Assembly (NCBI GenBank): GCA_017520845.1
Contig: JAFXEU010000023.1
Coordinates: 1 to 64,000 of the forward strand
DNA: 64,000 nt
Reading direction: 5' to 3'
From: Kiritimatiellia bacterium
GTDB lineage: Bacteria; Verrucomicrobiota; Kiritimatiellia; RFP12; UBA1067
In this document: piece by piece, positions 8,354 to 19,900 of the stretch
Layout of the letters: each line of letters starts with the position of its first letter
How positions within the stretch are numbered: position 1 is the first letter of the stretch
Position numbers and translations under genes: made by a program
Notes under the pieces: generated by a model
Database searches by the model: none
The model's input: only the letters and a program-made list of their open reading frames with translations
What the model was told of the DNA's origin: nothing

Positions 8354-8833
8354 TTATTTCTTTTTCTTTTTGGTGTCGCTCGTATTGTCTTCAGCGACGG
8401 CCGTGAAGGAAATCTTCCAGATTCCCGCCGCCGTGCACTGATCCATAACGTGACGAATCATTTCATGGGGCGTTCTTTCATCGGCGCGGATCAGCACGGG
8501 GAATTCATGACCGTATCTTTTTTTACGCTCCAGAACGATATTTTTAACGTCCTGAAGTGAAATTTCGCGGTCACTGATCGAGATTCGCGGCGTTTTAAGA
8601 CGCTGACGACCTGGTCCTTTCTTATCGAATGCCGCCACATCGATCTGGAGATGCTCCATCGGCAGCGTCTCGGCCGTTATAACCATGCCGTGCTTACCGT
8701 CCGCCAGCGTAATCGACTCATCCTTTCTCGCGGATTCGGTAAGCGTAACCACGAAAAAGATGATGAGCTCGAACACGACGTCGATCATCGGCGTCATGTC
8801 GAGCTGCGGATTCGTTTGAGCTTTTCTAGCCAT
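8354..8833 (-). CDS. ExbD/TolR-family biopolymer transport protein (first copy)
   Basis: The protein has 159 residues and the same N-terminal signature as its neighbour (LDMTPMIDVVFELIIFFVV), including the aspartate needed for proton flow. The periplasmic domain is longer and contains the TolR-like segment PVLIRADERTPHEMIRHVMDQC. The C-terminus ends in a lysine run (KKKKK). Preceded by the TolQ-like gene at 33 bases and followed by the second ExbD at 40 bases. Two ExbD-like genes behind one TolQ-like gene are common in bacteria outside the Proteobacteria; here they probably flank the channel with unequal periplasmic parts. Confidence 0.95.
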   Translation of the reverse strand: MARKAQTNPQLDMTPMIDVVFELIIFFVVTLTESARKDESITLADGKHGMVITAETLPMEHLQIDVAAFDKKGPGRQRLKTPRISISDREISLQDVKNIVLERKKRYGHEFPVLIRADERTPHEMIRHVMDQCTAAGIWKISFTAVAEDNTSDTKKKKK

Positions 8834-8865
8834 TTTTAACCTTCAGATTTTCTGATGGATCCAAA

Positions 8866-9699
8866 TCAGACCTGTTCCATTTCGTCAGAGGCGACTTCAA
8901 CGTTCCTGAGGCTGTTGAGGAACTCCATCGTTACCGCGGTCATTCTCAGAATGCGGCGGTTGGCGTTGTTTCTGAGAGCGTAGAACATCGTGATCGAGGG
9001 GATCGAAACGATAAGACCGGCGGCCGTCGTCCAAAGAGCCATACCGATGGAACCGGCGAGGTCGGACGGCTGGGGCGCGGGACCGCTGGCGAGCTGGTCG
9101 AACGTCAAAATCATACCCTGAACCGTACCCAACAGACCGAGAGACGGGCCGAGGTTGGAACATACCGAAATCCAGGTAAGGCGCTGCATAAGCTTTTCCT
9201 GCTCGAGATCGGAAGCCGCGTTGACGGCCTCCTGAATAGTCTCATAACCGTCTTCGATATGCGTGAAAGCGGCGAGAAGAATATTCGACATCGCCGAAGG
9301 AGTATTCTTGCAGGCCTCGATCGCGGCAACGATATCGCCTTCAGCCATCGCGGCCTGAACCTGATCGATAAGGCGCTGAGGCATAAGCTTCTCGGGCTTA
9401 ATGAGAATATTGCAGTCGATACAGAAGTAAATCGCGAGAATACCGTCGCCGAAAAGGGCAAACCAAAGAAGCATACCGACAATCGAGCGCTGGCCGGGCT
9501 TACCAAAGACAACCTCCATGAAGCCACCGCCCTTTTCAGCTTTCTCGTTAGCGGCGTTGCCGTCGACCGCATTTCCGCTTGCGTCGGTCAATGCGGAAGA
9601 CGCGGGAGCCGCATCATCGGCAGCGTAGGCAGAGGCGAGGGGAATCGCGCACAATCCCGCAACAACGGCAGATACGATCATTATTTTCTTGAGCTTCAT
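8866..9699 (-). CDS. TolQ/ExbB/MotA-family proton channel subunit with N-terminal signal peptide
   Basis: The protein has 277 residues. It starts with a cleavable signal peptide (MIVSAVVAGLCAIPLASAYA) and a low-complexity alanine-rich linker, then three membrane helices near 73-95, 180-200 and 220-245. The block LTWISVCSNLGPSLGLLGTV and the following MALWTTAAGLIVSIPS are the MotA/TolQ/ExbB core. The extra exported N-terminal segment is absent from E. coli TolQ or ExbB. It supplies the stator ring for the two ExbD proteins downstream. AAAGGAA precedes the ATG. It is the third gene of the run starting at 13873. Confidence 0.93.
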   Translation of the reverse strand: MKLKKIMIVSAVVAGLCAIPLASAYAADDAAPASSALTDASGNAVDGNAANEKAEKGGGFMEVVFGKPGQRSIVGMLLWFALFGDGILAIYFCIDCNILIKPEKLMPQRLIDQVQAAMAEGDIVAAIEACKNTPSAMSNILLAAFTHIEDGYETIQEAVNAASDLEQEKLMQRLTWISVCSNLGPSLGLLGTVQGMILTFDQLASGPAPQPSDLAGSIGMALWTTAAGLIVSIPSITMFYALRNNANRRILRMTAVTMEFLNSLRNVEVASDEMEQV

Positions 9700-9757
9700 C
9701 TTTGATTTCCTTTTGTGTTGGATTAAATTAATTTTGTTTTGGATTTAACGGATGGTT

Positions 9758-10531
9758 TTATTTTGAAAGCGCAGCAGCATCGTCCTTCATACGTTGAGCT
9801 TCAGAGGACATTCCGATAGCGTTGAGAGAAACGGCGCTCTTCTCGCAGGCCTTGACGCGCTGCGCGACGCAATCGACGTCGTTATACATCAAAGCGACCT
9901 TCAAATACGCCTCGACGAGAGCCTTCTTGTGAGCCTCGGGAGATTCGCCGCCTTCCTTCAAAATAATATCGCCGCGCATCAGAAGAGCCTCGGCGCTCAA
10001 CGGCCTTGACCCTTGCTTGACGGCCATGCGCAGGCAGTTTTCAAGATCCCGCTTTTTGCCGAGCGCGAGAAGAGTCTGCCAATAAGCCGGCGCGAGCTCG
10101 CCGCTGTAGGCGGGGGTACTGTCCTTGTCGGCTTCAATGACGACGCGCGCCGCCGAATACGCCTTCTGTGGATTATTCATCTGAAGATACGCTTCAACGA
10201 GGTAGCGCGACGCGACATTGTCCCACTGAAGCATCGTATATTCCTTGACGATTTTAGTCAAACCGTCGATAGCGGAACCGGGGGCTCCGCCCTGAACCGA
10301 CTTGACGAGATTATCGAAATTCTTCGGTTTCGCGATTTCAAGGCTTTCAACGTCGCTCTTTTTCAACGTTACGGTTATATTACCGCTTTTCAATTCGTAC
10401 GATTGCGAACTGTTAAGCCATTTGATGTCACCTTTTTTAACGTCACCGTTTTTGGATCTGATTATTCCGGGTACGGCCCACGCCGATGAAACAGCTATTA
10501 CGGTCGCAACGGACAACAAGAGTTTTTTCAT
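9758..10531 (-). CDS. exported protein with TPR-like C-terminal half
   Basis: The protein has 257 residues with a signal peptide (LLLSVATVIAVSSAWA). The first 70 residues after it look beta-rich (SKNGDVKKGDIKWLNSS), a pattern seen in small SH3-like domains of periplasmic TPR proteins. The remainder is helical and TPR-like, for example RYLVEAYLQMNNPQKAYSAARVV and ALVEAYLKVALMYNDVDCV. AAGGAG precedes the start. It sits between the 1107-residue TPR protein and the TolQ-like gene and is surely cotranscribed with both. I do not recognise a named family; a periplasmic adaptor of the motor complex is the simplest reading, which is inference. Confidence 0.8.
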   Translation of the reverse strand: MKKLLLSVATVIAVSSAWAVPGIIRSKNGDVKKGDIKWLNSSQSYELKSGNITVTLKKSDVESLEIAKPKNFDNLVKSVQGGAPGSAIDGLTKIVKEYTMLQWDNVASRYLVEAYLQMNNPQKAYSAARVVIEADKDSTPAYSGELAPAYWQTLLALGKKRDLENCLRMAVKQGSRPLSAEALLMRGDIILKEGGESPEAHKKALVEAYLKVALMYNDVDCVAQRVKACEKSAVSLNAIGMSSEAQRMKDDAAALSK

Positions 10532-10549
10532 TTTATTTCTCCTTAAATT

Positions 10550-13500
10550 TTATTTTTTCAAAGCGGATTCTTTAGCGGCGTCATCCATGATTCGACGGAT
10601 GTTGACGGCATTCGGACCTTCGGGGAAGTACTTCAAATACTGTTCGCCGTAAGTCTTTACATCTTCAAGCTGCTTATTCTCCAGCTTCATCAGCGCAGGA
10701 ATGAGAATTCCGTACGCCTTTTCGAGAACCTCGAGCTCCTTGGGAAGAAACTCTTCAAGCGTTTTCTCGCCGCTCGTGGCCGCGGGCTTGGCTGGAGTCG
10801 CGCTTTCGGCGTTCGCGTCGCGATTCTCACGGGGCTTTCTCGCGTCAATTAGACCATACAGAGACGAGGCGACTTTTCCGCGCATCGAATAGGCGGACTT
10901 CTTGTCTCCCTTTCTCTCATTCTCGTCGGCCTGCGCGAGATTCATGTCGGCAGACATAAGTTTAACGTAGTCGTTCTGCCACACGGGTGCGGACCTCCAA
11001 TATCTCGCCAGCTGTTCGAGAGCCTTGTTGGCCGTCTTGTAACCTTCGGGATCACCGTATTTTTTCGCTATCTGTGAGGCCATAATGCATACGTTGGTGC
11101 CGATCTGCATCGAGGCAAAGCGCTTATTCTCAAGGAAGCTGTCGATTTCGACCAACGCGCCGGCGTAATCGCCCTTTGCGTTCTTTACCTCAATCTTGCC
11201 GATCGTTCCGCGGGCGATGAGAGTCGTGAGGTTGTTGGTTTTAGAAGCGATATCGACGACCCTGTCGAACGCCTCTTCGGCCAACGTCCAGTTTTTAGCC
11301 TCGATAAGCGACTCTCCCGCCAACAAATAGTCGTGAGCCTTGTAGTTCGACTTCGTGGCGCGGATCATATCGGCGTAGATGCGCGAACTCTCGTCCAATA
11401 TCTGAGTTTTGCGCTTCTCGTCGGGAACGGTCTGGGCGAACTCGACAAGACTCTTCGCGAGCATAGGCCACGCCATTCTCGCCTCGTCGGATTCGGGGAA
11501 ATATTTGCACAGACGATCAAGCGCGTCTTTAGTCTTTTCGATGTCGTCGTTGGCGGTATGTATCGTCGCAAGCTGGCGATACGCGCTCTTCGCGAGATCT
11601 CCGCTCTTCGGATATTTGGCTACGAACTCCTCGAGACATTTAATCGCGTTAGCCTGGGGAACAATACCCTTCTTCGCGAACACGGGCATACGCTTAGACG
11701 GCTCGATAAGTCGGCTCCAGCAATACCCCATGAAGAAGAGAGCCTTTTTATGAAGGTCCTGGAATTTTTCCTTTTCCTCCTGGGATAGGGTAGGATCGTT
11801 GAACTTGGGTTCCACTTCCTTGGCGAAATTCTCGAACGTTTTAATTCCGCTCAAGATTTTAACGACGGCGACGTTTTCTTTTTTCGCGAGCTCTTCCTTA
11901 GCCTTGGCAACCTCCTCGGCGACTGCATTGGTCGAAACGGCAAGACTCTTCGCCTCCGTTGAAACTTCCTTCAAAAGCGCAAGACCCTCGTTCTGGTAGA
12001 TTGAAGCCAAGCGCATCTGCGCCTGCATTCTCAAAATGGGCTTCTTCTCGACTTCGATATACTTTTTCAAATATGCAATGGCCTGAACCTTATCGCCGAG
12101 CTTATCGTAACACGTGCTGAGAGACGAGAGTGCCGACGCGTAGAAAGGCGAAGCCGTATAATTCTCTTCCATCACCTTGAAATACTTTATAGCCTCGCGG
12201 TATTTCGCGGCGGCGAGATCACCCTCGAGTTTCATGGCATCCTGAAGCGCCACGCCGCCGAGCTGAGCCGCGTACGTCGGCGCCAGGGCATGGCGAGTGT
12301 AATTGCAGATGAACGCCATATAAAGCGCGTCGGCGCGGGCGAGCTCGTTCAAACGCTTCTCTTTCGCCGCAATAGAGAGGACTGCATTGCCGGCCTCGTT
12401 CATTATAGCCATATTCTCGGCATCCGCGAAGCGCTCGGCGAGATAACCCGAAACGACGTCGACCCTCATACGGTAGGAATTCAACTTTTCGCGATCGGTC
12501 GTACGCTTCATAAGCTCATAGTAACCGTCGACGATCTTCGATAGAGCCGCGACAGACTCCTTCTCCTCGGGGTATGCGGCCAACGCGTCGAAATAATCGG
12601 CGATAGCAGGCTCGAATTCTCCGGCGCCGAACTTCTCCGCGGCGTTCTTAAAGCGCATTTCACGCACTTTGGCGCGCTGGGCGGGGGTGATTTTAGTCGC
12701 GATTTTCTTCTCAAACTTCTCTTCCATGAACTTTTCGATCTCGCCGACGGTCTTCTCGGCGGCGGACGCCCAGGGAGAGTAAGGATAACGGATATAGACG
12801 TTGATCGCATGGTTATAGGCGCCTGCGTTGTTTCTTTTTCCGTTCTTACCCCTCGCGCCGAAGAGTAGATCGCCCAGCTCGCCTTTTACCTTCGAAAGAT
12901 CCGTAAGACCTTTAGACTTCTTCTGGGCCTCCTTCCAAAGCATATCGGCGAGAAGATAACGGCACTGAGGCATCGGAGAGAGTTTAAGGAGGCCGTATCT
13001 GCCGTCGGGATCGGATTTCTCGAGCTGATCGTGGATATCCGCCAGGTCCGTCATATAATCGTCGATTACGCCCTGGGATCTGTCGAGCCTTCCGCTCAAG
13101 AACTCAAGATGGGCCTTCATCGCGATCGCGCGTCCGAAATAAACATACCTGTCGCGCATCCAGAGAAGCTGGGAAATAATCTTCTTTGCGGAATCAAGAT
13201 CCTTTTTGCGGTCTTTAACGTTAGGGATTTCTGACGCCACGCGAAGGTAAAGATCCGCCGCCTCGCATGCGCACGAGCACCAGTTGTTCGCAAGATCTTC
13301 GTCTTTATCTTTAAGCTTGGCGAGATCGGCCATGATCGCCTCGCAATCTTTGGCCGCGTCGTGATAACGCTTCATCGACGTATAAATCTGGGCTCGGGCC
13401 CAATGGGCGGTGCGGACGAGTTCACGAAGCTCCTTGGGAGGATTGGCGTTGTTCTTGAAGAAATCGTCAAACTCCTTGAGAGACTGTTCTTTTCTACTGC

Positions 13501-13873
13501 GGTTGTTATGGTCCAAAGCCACCTCAAGTCGGGCAGCCCAATATTTAGACCCTTTTCTGTCCGGCAGAGCCGCGATCATCTTGTTGACTTCTTCATCCTT
13601 GCCGAGCAACAGGAGATTTCGTATTTCAATCGCGAAAAAGAGAGCCTCAGACTCGGGCCACTTCTTTTTCGTTTCAGCGATCACCGTTTCGGCGAACCTC
13701 GGAAATCCGGCATACACCAATGCTTCGACGTATGCGATCTCTTCTTTAATCCTCGGATCGAGCTCGTCGGATTTTTCGCCGCTCTGAGCGTCCTGAGCAA
13801 CCGCAGGGAAAACGGCTGAAAGTGAAAGAACAAGCGCTAAGCGCGTGTACATTTTTTTAGTTTTAAAAGTCAT
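10550..13873 (-). CDS. large exported TPR-repeat protein, first gene of the TolQ-ExbD operon
   Basis: The protein has 1107 residues: a signal peptide (about 1-26, ending AVFPAVAQ) followed almost entirely by helical tetratricopeptide repeats of the periplasmic YbgF/BamD-like kind, for example YKEAIKYFKVMEENYTASPFY and SALSSLSTCYDKLGDKVQAI. Motifs such as FPESDEARMAWPMLAKSL recur. There is no enzymatic motif. ATG at 13873 lies nine bases after a TATACT box and lacks a ribosome site, so the message may be leaderless; an in-frame ATG at 13852 also lacks one. It heads the run through the TolQ-like, ExbD, alpha-toroid and Lol genes. YbgF-type TPR proteins work with TolQR, which supports an envelope role. 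Confidence 0.88.
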   Translation of the reverse strand: MTFKTKKMYTRLALVLSLSAVFPAVAQDAQSGEKSDELDPRIKEEIAYVEALVYAGFPRFAETVIAETKKKWPESEALFFAIEIRNLLLLGKDEEVNKMIAALPDRKGSKYWAARLEVALDHNNRSRKEQSLKEFDDFFKNNANPPKELRELVRTAHWARAQIYTSMKRYHDAAKDCEAIMADLAKLKDKDEDLANNWCSCACEAADLYLRVASEIPNVKDRKKDLDSAKKIISQLLWMRDRYVYFGRAIAMKAHLEFLSGRLDRSQGVIDDYMTDLADIHDQLEKSDPDGRYGLLKLSPMPQCRYLLADMLWKEAQKKSKGLTDLSKVKGELGDLLFGARGKNGKRNNAGAYNHAINVYIRYPYSPWASAAEKTVGEIEKFMEEKFEKKIATKITPAQRAKVREMRFKNAAEKFGAGEFEPAIADYFDALAAYPEEKESVAALSKIVDGYYELMKRTTDREKLNSYRMRVDVVSGYLAERFADAENMAIMNEAGNAVLSIAAKEKRLNELARADALYMAFICNYTRHALAPTYAAQLGGVALQDAMKLEGDLAAAKYREAIKYFKVMEENYTASPFYASALSSLSTCYDKLGDKVQAIAYLKKYIEVEKKPILRMQAQMRLASIYQNEGLALLKEVSTEAKSLAVSTNAVAEEVAKAKEELAKKENVAVVKILSGIKTFENFAKEVEPKFNDPTLSQEEKEKFQDLHKKALFFMGYCWSRLIEPSKRMPVFAKKGIVPQANAIKCLEEFVAKYPKSGDLAKSAYRQLATIHTANDDIEKTKDALDRLCKYFPESDEARMAWPMLAKSLVEFAQTVPDEKRKTQILDESSRIYADMIRATKSNYKAHDYLLAGESLIEAKNWTLAEEAFDRVVDIASKTNNLTTLIARGTIGKIEVKNAKGDYAGALVEIDSFLENKRFASMQIGTNVCIMASQIAKKYGDPEGYKTANKALEQLARYWRSAPVWQNDYVKLMSADMNLAQADENERKGDKKSAYSMRGKVASSLYGLIDARKPRENRDANAESATPAKPAATSGEKTLEEFLPKELEVLEKAYGILIPALMKLENKQLEDVKTYGEQYLKYFPEGPNAVNIRRIMDDAAKESALKK

Positions 13874-13882
13874 GATATGAAT

Positions 13883-13888
13883 AGTATA
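13883..13888 (-). promoter_or_regulatory. -10 box of the TolQ-ExbD-Lol operon
   Basis: Minus strand reads GGGTATACT; TATACT ends nine bases before the ATG at 13873. No clear -35 or ribosome site is seen, suggesting a very short or absent leader. Confidence 0.5.
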
Positions 13889-13944
13889 CCCGTTTGGCAG
13901 TCATCTTGCAAGTAGAAAACTTAACCTGCAATTCTGTAATGACG

Positions 13945-13971
13945 AAAGGCTCGGGTTATCCCCGAGCCTTT
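13945..13971. terminator. intrinsic terminator after the giant phosphatase-adhesin gene
   Basis: A perfect 11-bp stem (AAAGGCTCGGG / CCCGAGCCTTT) with a five-base loop lies 27 bases past the stop of the minus-strand gene 13998-20612. A T-run follows on both strands, so it may work in both directions. Confidence 0.8.
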
Positions 13972-13997
13972 TAGTTTTGCATTTGAGCTTTTACTGA

Positions 13998-16900
13998 TTA
14001 CTCGATGACGAGCTTAAAGATTACAGCATCAGAGTTAAGATCAATCTTGTTAATTGAAGTTTTGATAGTAGCGTCCTCTTTGAGGTTAAGGACGGTGTCT
14101 CCGCGCTTAACGACATATTTCGAGGCTGCTGGGTTCTCGACATTGACCTCGGTAACTTCAATTACAATGTCCAAGCTAGCGTCAGTACCATTGAAGGTGA
14201 GCGCATCGTCGAAGTTCTTGACAACAGTGTTAAGAGCCTTGACAGCTTCATCGCCCTTCAATTTTACGCCATTAACCTTAACATCAACGCTCGTAGCAGC
14301 CTTAGCTTCAAGCGCTGCGAGCACCTCAGGATTGTACTCAACCTTAAAGTCGGCCTCGCCATCCTTTTCAGGCATAGGAGGCGTCCATTCAGGTTCGATG
14401 GTATAGCGAATGACCACGATACCCGAGCCGCCGTTACCGCCGTTGCCGGTGCGGCCGCCGCCGCCGCCGCCGCCCTGATTAGCGAGGGCAGAAGTCGCGA
14501 CAGTCGTAAAACCGCCATTACCGGCGCCCGTGCCGCCGACACCAGCGCCTGTAGCGGCACTGTTAACAGCGCCGCCGCCGCCGCCAGAACCGTAAACAGA
14601 CATCGTACCCGTAATATCAAGCGCGATACCTTCGCCGCCGTTACCACCGACATTTCCAGTACCGTCTTCACCTTCGGTAGCAGCACCGCCGCCGCCGCCA
14701 GCCTGATAACTCGTATAGCCAGCACCGCCCTTATTGCCGAACGCGATATAAGAAACGATCTTGCCGGCAGAATCCTCTACCTTACCGCGTGTCGCCTCGC
14801 CTCGACCTGTAGCGCCGGAACGAGAACCCGAGCTCGAACCTCCTACGCCGCCTGTTTTCGCTCCGCTAGAGGAAGAGTGAGACTGAGTTGAACCAGGATC
14901 ACCACCACCGCCATTAGCTGTAACGGTAGTAGTTCCAACCTTAATGAAGGAGTTCTCTGCTTGAGACTTAACAGCACCATATGGGGATATTTTATCAGCA
15001 CGCACGCCGCCCTTACCGCCTACACCAATCTTAATTGAAACTAACTCGTTTTTATCAAGATTTATGAACCCCGTAACGACGCCTCCGCCGCCACCACCGC
15101 CGCCTGCCTGATAATTTTCGTCATCAGGGGTGCAATCAGCGCCGCCGCCTCCGCCGCCACCGACAACGAGGAATTGAGCATTCTTAAGGTTCTGAGGTAC
15201 AGTCCAGTTAATAGTTGCCGTATGGTTCGTAAATACTAAAGCAATTTCGTCACCCTTTTCGCCAAGGCCAATTACCTTATATCCATTATCCATCGCCTCT
15301 ACAGTAGCGATGTACCAATCGAAATCTTTGGACTTATTGGCATCTCCATCGCTCCAGACATAACCTTCGTTAAGCGTTACGCGAACTGTCTTCTTACCAA
15401 CGTTAATTAAATCGTCGGTTAGCTCTTCTACACTATAAGCATAAGTATTAACGATGCCGGAAGTCAATGTAGAGCCTGTATACGCCTTAGAAGAAATCTT
15501 GGGCTTAACATCAGCTTCAGCATCAACTGCAATCTCGCCTTCAAAATATGCGAAGCGTAATACGATGATACCTGAACCACCTGCGCCGCCGGCTTTTAGA
15601 TAGCTGCCGCCGCCACCGCCACCGCCTTGGTTAGCGAGAGCATCGCCGCCATTCTCATTAGCATAGCCTGAACCGGCGCCGACACCGCCCTTGCCGATTT
15701 CAGCACCACCGTCAACAGACTTACCTAATCCGCTGCCGCCGCCGGAACCGTAAACTTTGCTTTCGCCGGTGATATCGGATTTATAACCGGCGCCGCCAGT
15801 ACTGCCAGAACTAGAGCTACCGGTTTTAATACCTTCAGATACGGCACCGCCGCCGCCGCCGCCAGGCGCACCCGAATTAGTTTGATAACCTTGAGTACCC
15901 TTATTCCTCATACAGACAACATTAGATACATCAGCGCCAGCACCGATATATTCAACGTCCGCCAACGCTGTTGCCGTTATAGAAGCGGCAGACCCCTCGT
16001 ATCTACCTCTTGAACCGGAGTTAGATCCGCCGATAGCAACGCCGGTAGAACTCTTACCGCCGTCACCGCCACCGCCGTAAGCGGTAATGTAAGTAACATC
16101 ACCAACCTTAAAATAACTGTTACCGCCGTTTGCACCGGCTAAACCGTCTGTAGTAGTACCGCTGGTAGCAATGCCGCCTTCGCCGCCTTCGCCGACATTT
16201 ATCGTCATTTTAGCGCCAGAGGCAATATTGTTAACAAAACCCTTAACTACCGCGCCGCCACCGCCGCCGGAGCCACCTTGGTTAAGCTTGGTTTCAGTTC
16301 CCGTATAGTGGCCGCCACCGCCGCCGCCACCACCGACAACGAGAAATTCAACGTTCTTCGCGCTCTTGGGCATTGTCCACGCGTAATTGTTAGCATTCGT
16401 AAAGACTACCGCTACCTGATCTTTAAGTTCGCCGAGGTCTCTTACGATATAGCCGACGGCAGAATCGATCTCAAGCTTAGGCTCTTCACCTTCGCCTTCG
16501 TCTCCGCCTGTGCCCGGCTCTTCAGGATCGGGTTCAACAGGAGCTGCTTTAATCGTAAAAGATACAATCTTGGTAAGAGCGCTGTAATTCGCAGAATCAG
16601 CTACAGAGTACGTAATTGCATAGGTACCTACGGCTGTAGGCATTTGAGTAAACGCATCACCGTTAATCGTAACTGCAACATCGCCGAACTTAGCGACTCC
16701 CGCAGTTAAAACGCCCGCTGTTTCGCCCTGAGTCCACTCCGTCAAGGAAATCGAAGGCTCGGTCGTCCACTCGTTCGTCGCCTTAGCGATAGACCAATTA
16801 ATCGTAATCGCGTCGGTCGTCTCATCCGCCCAAGCAAAACCTTCGTTAGGTGTAACAACAGCAGCATAGGAGCCCGCATTAGTCGCCTTAGCTGTACCGG

Positions 16901-19900
16901 TTACCGTGTAATTCTCACCTTCTACTACAACTACCTTCTCAGCGCCGTCATAAGTAAATGATGTTGTAGCGTATTCAGGCTTTTCGATTTTCTCAAGAAC
17001 TACAGGATCTTTAACTTCATTCTGAGAGTAATAAAGAATATTATCCTCAAAGGTTAATTTAGCCCCGCGTTCCGAAGTTACATCTACGCCATCAGCATAA
17101 GCCTCGAGAGTCGATGTCGGAGCTGTTTGAACAGCTTTACTCGTAAACTTAACGAGAGGAACCTTAGTCGCGCCCTTATAGTCGGTTACATCGAGAACAA
17201 TCTTCGAACTGCTGCAACTCGCTAACGTTGCAGCCTCAACCGCAGGCTTAGTCTTACCGGTTGCAGGAATCTTAATATCGTACGTTCCGTACATCTTAAG
17301 TGAACCCGTCGTATTAAATTGAGCCTCACGATCAGGACCATCGCGGAAAATTACCTTAGCGCCGATGCCCTTATCGTTAGTTACATTTTGCGACACACTC
17401 CAAACGCCGTTAGAAATTTCAACAACATGAGTGCCGGCTATTGTTCCCGAACCGAAGCCATTGCCCGAGAGCGTTCCATCGCGAACAATAAACTTGGAAT
17501 TACTCTTTGTAGGATTGTAGTTCCAATTAACCGTATTATTACCCTCCAATACAAGCGTAAAGCCGGATGCGGGAATAAGATTCTTACCCGACATATTATC
17601 GAGCGTAACATTATTTATGACGAGAGTTGAACCTTTAGCACCGATTAAACCTACTGTTTCATTCTCGAAAGTCGTATATCCGCCGGGAATATAAAGTTTA
17701 CCGTTTTTCATCTTAACGAATACGTTCTCCTCGAAAACGAAGAATCCGTTATCGATAGAAGCGTATGTTTGGCCCTCAAGATCAATACCTTCGGGACCGG
17801 TCGACTGATCGAAGTGGACGTGAGAGACCCATGCCGCATTATAAAACCCGGGAAAACCCCAGCAGCACGGATTATTATTACCTACCGTTCCCGAGAAGCC
17901 CTCCCAGTTAGCGAGGCTGCGCCATTTATTATCAGCGCCCTTACCTCTCCACTTGTATGTAACACGTGACGGATCGTGAGCGCGCTTAATGGTCGACTTT
18001 GCGACAGTAAGTACATCCGACGATACCGAATTTACAACTTCGACTTCCCAAGTTAAGGTATCAGCTGCATTCTCATAAGGAATATTAACTCTAAAGTATC
18101 CGTCTTTATCAACGGTAACTTCCTTAACATTATTACACGCTGTAGAGTTAACAGAGTACTTAATCTTAGCGGTCGTAGTTCCCTCACCAAGCTTCATAAT
18201 GCCGTTCACAAAGAAGATCGGCTCAGGGTAGGTAACGTAACCCGCATAAGCCGTTAAATCAGACGGATTGGCGGTTATCGTAAACGAAACGCTCTTAGTA
18301 AGATCAGCGGCGGGAATCGGATTATAATTATCGGTTCCCTCACCGGAAGCCGCGTAAGTAATTACATAATTACCCTTCGTCGTCGGGAGCTGACCGTCAA
18401 AAATTTGAGCCTCTCCGCCGTCCTTGGAAATTGTCGCCGTTACCGCGCCGAACTTAGTCGCGCCCGGAGTAACTACGCCACATTCATCACCGATATTCCA
18501 CTTATTAATCGAAATTTCAGGATTCTGAATCCACTCATTATTCGCCTTAGCGATTGTCCAGGTAACCGTACCGTCAGAGCTATCCTTAAAACTGTAACCA
18601 TCCTTCAAGACGACCTGAGCCGTATAAGTTCCGGCATCGGTAGCCTTGTAGTCACCTGAAAGCGTATACCCTTCGCCGGCAGGAACGCCGACGAGCTCGG
18701 AGCCGGTATAAACAAGGCCTGTGACAGCATCGGGGAGCGCAATTACGCCTGTCTTCTTATCCTGAGAATAAACTATCGCCTTAGATTCAGGCGTAGCGAT
18801 TGTGCCGCGATCAACTACCGTATTACCGGCTACCGTAAAGGTATATTCTAAAGCCGCGGCATTCTCAAAAGCCTCGCCAAAGCGCGCGATCGTTACCTCG
18901 CCCACGGCGGAGAAATCAGTCAGATCGAGATTGATCTTACCGGCCGAATCGGCGGCGAGCGACGCCGCGCTGATGGGCAAATCGCGCCCGCCTTCAGGAA
19001 TAACGACATTCAATGTTCCGAGAATCTTCAACGCGCCAGAGGCGACGATCTTAGCGTCGGTATTTAAAGTTACGTCCATATCTGCCGCGCCGAGAGTAAA
19101 CGCGTCAGCCGTTACTTCGAGCGTACCGTTAGCGAAGATAACGCTCTTAACTTCTTCGCCGAAAACAGGCTTAGCCTTGTAGGTCGCGCCTTCGAGATTG
19201 ATATAGGAGCTTTCAGCATTAATATAAACTGTCGCATTCTCAGCGTCAGGATAGCCGTAAGAATCTTCGGGCGAAGTCCAGTTAGCGGGATTAGTCCAAT
19301 TATTGTCGCCGCCGTTGCCGGTCCATGTATAAGTAACAGTTTCGCTATCTGAAGATGCGATTTGAGTTTCGGGCTCTTCAAGCATCAACGATCTGAACTT
19401 AGCGATTTTTTCGCGTGCAACCGTTTCCGAAACGCCCGCATCACGCGCGCAGACAACGAGATAATTCTCGCACTGCTCCTTTAAGGTAGCTCCACCGTAT
19501 GACGGGAAATTCAATACTGCCTTATCAATTGGAGTATAACCGTAACCATCGATCATCGGCTCATTAACGTAATAAAGCCAAGAAAGACCGAAGTCACGCT
19601 TGGCATTATCGGCAGGAACGCCTAAAACGCTAAGAAGAATATAACCTACAGTACCCGCACGATCCTTACCGTGAGCACAGTGGAAAATAATCGGATAATG
19701 CTCCTCCATCGTAAACTGATCGAAAACTTTCCAGATATTCGCACGCTTCTTTTCAGTTGTCGTTGAATTTGGAATAATGGCAGTCGTATACGACGGGAAC
19801 GAGGATTGAGCGTTCAAGTGAGCGCTGTAACGCGGAATATCGGGGCTTATATTGGAAATTTCAAGATCCTTCCACGCGCTGTAATAAAGGGAATAATCCA

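Noticed and set aside
14450-16330. GCC-rich repeated DNA as a possible CRISPR array
   Set aside because: It encodes the glycine-rich domains in frame; there are no constant repeats with unique spacers. No CRISPR array is seen in the window.
14264-17969. Several open frames opposite or shifted within the glycine-rich gene
   Set aside because: They are artefacts of repeated GGC/GCC codons in the 2204-residue gene; no ribosome sites and no family resemblance.
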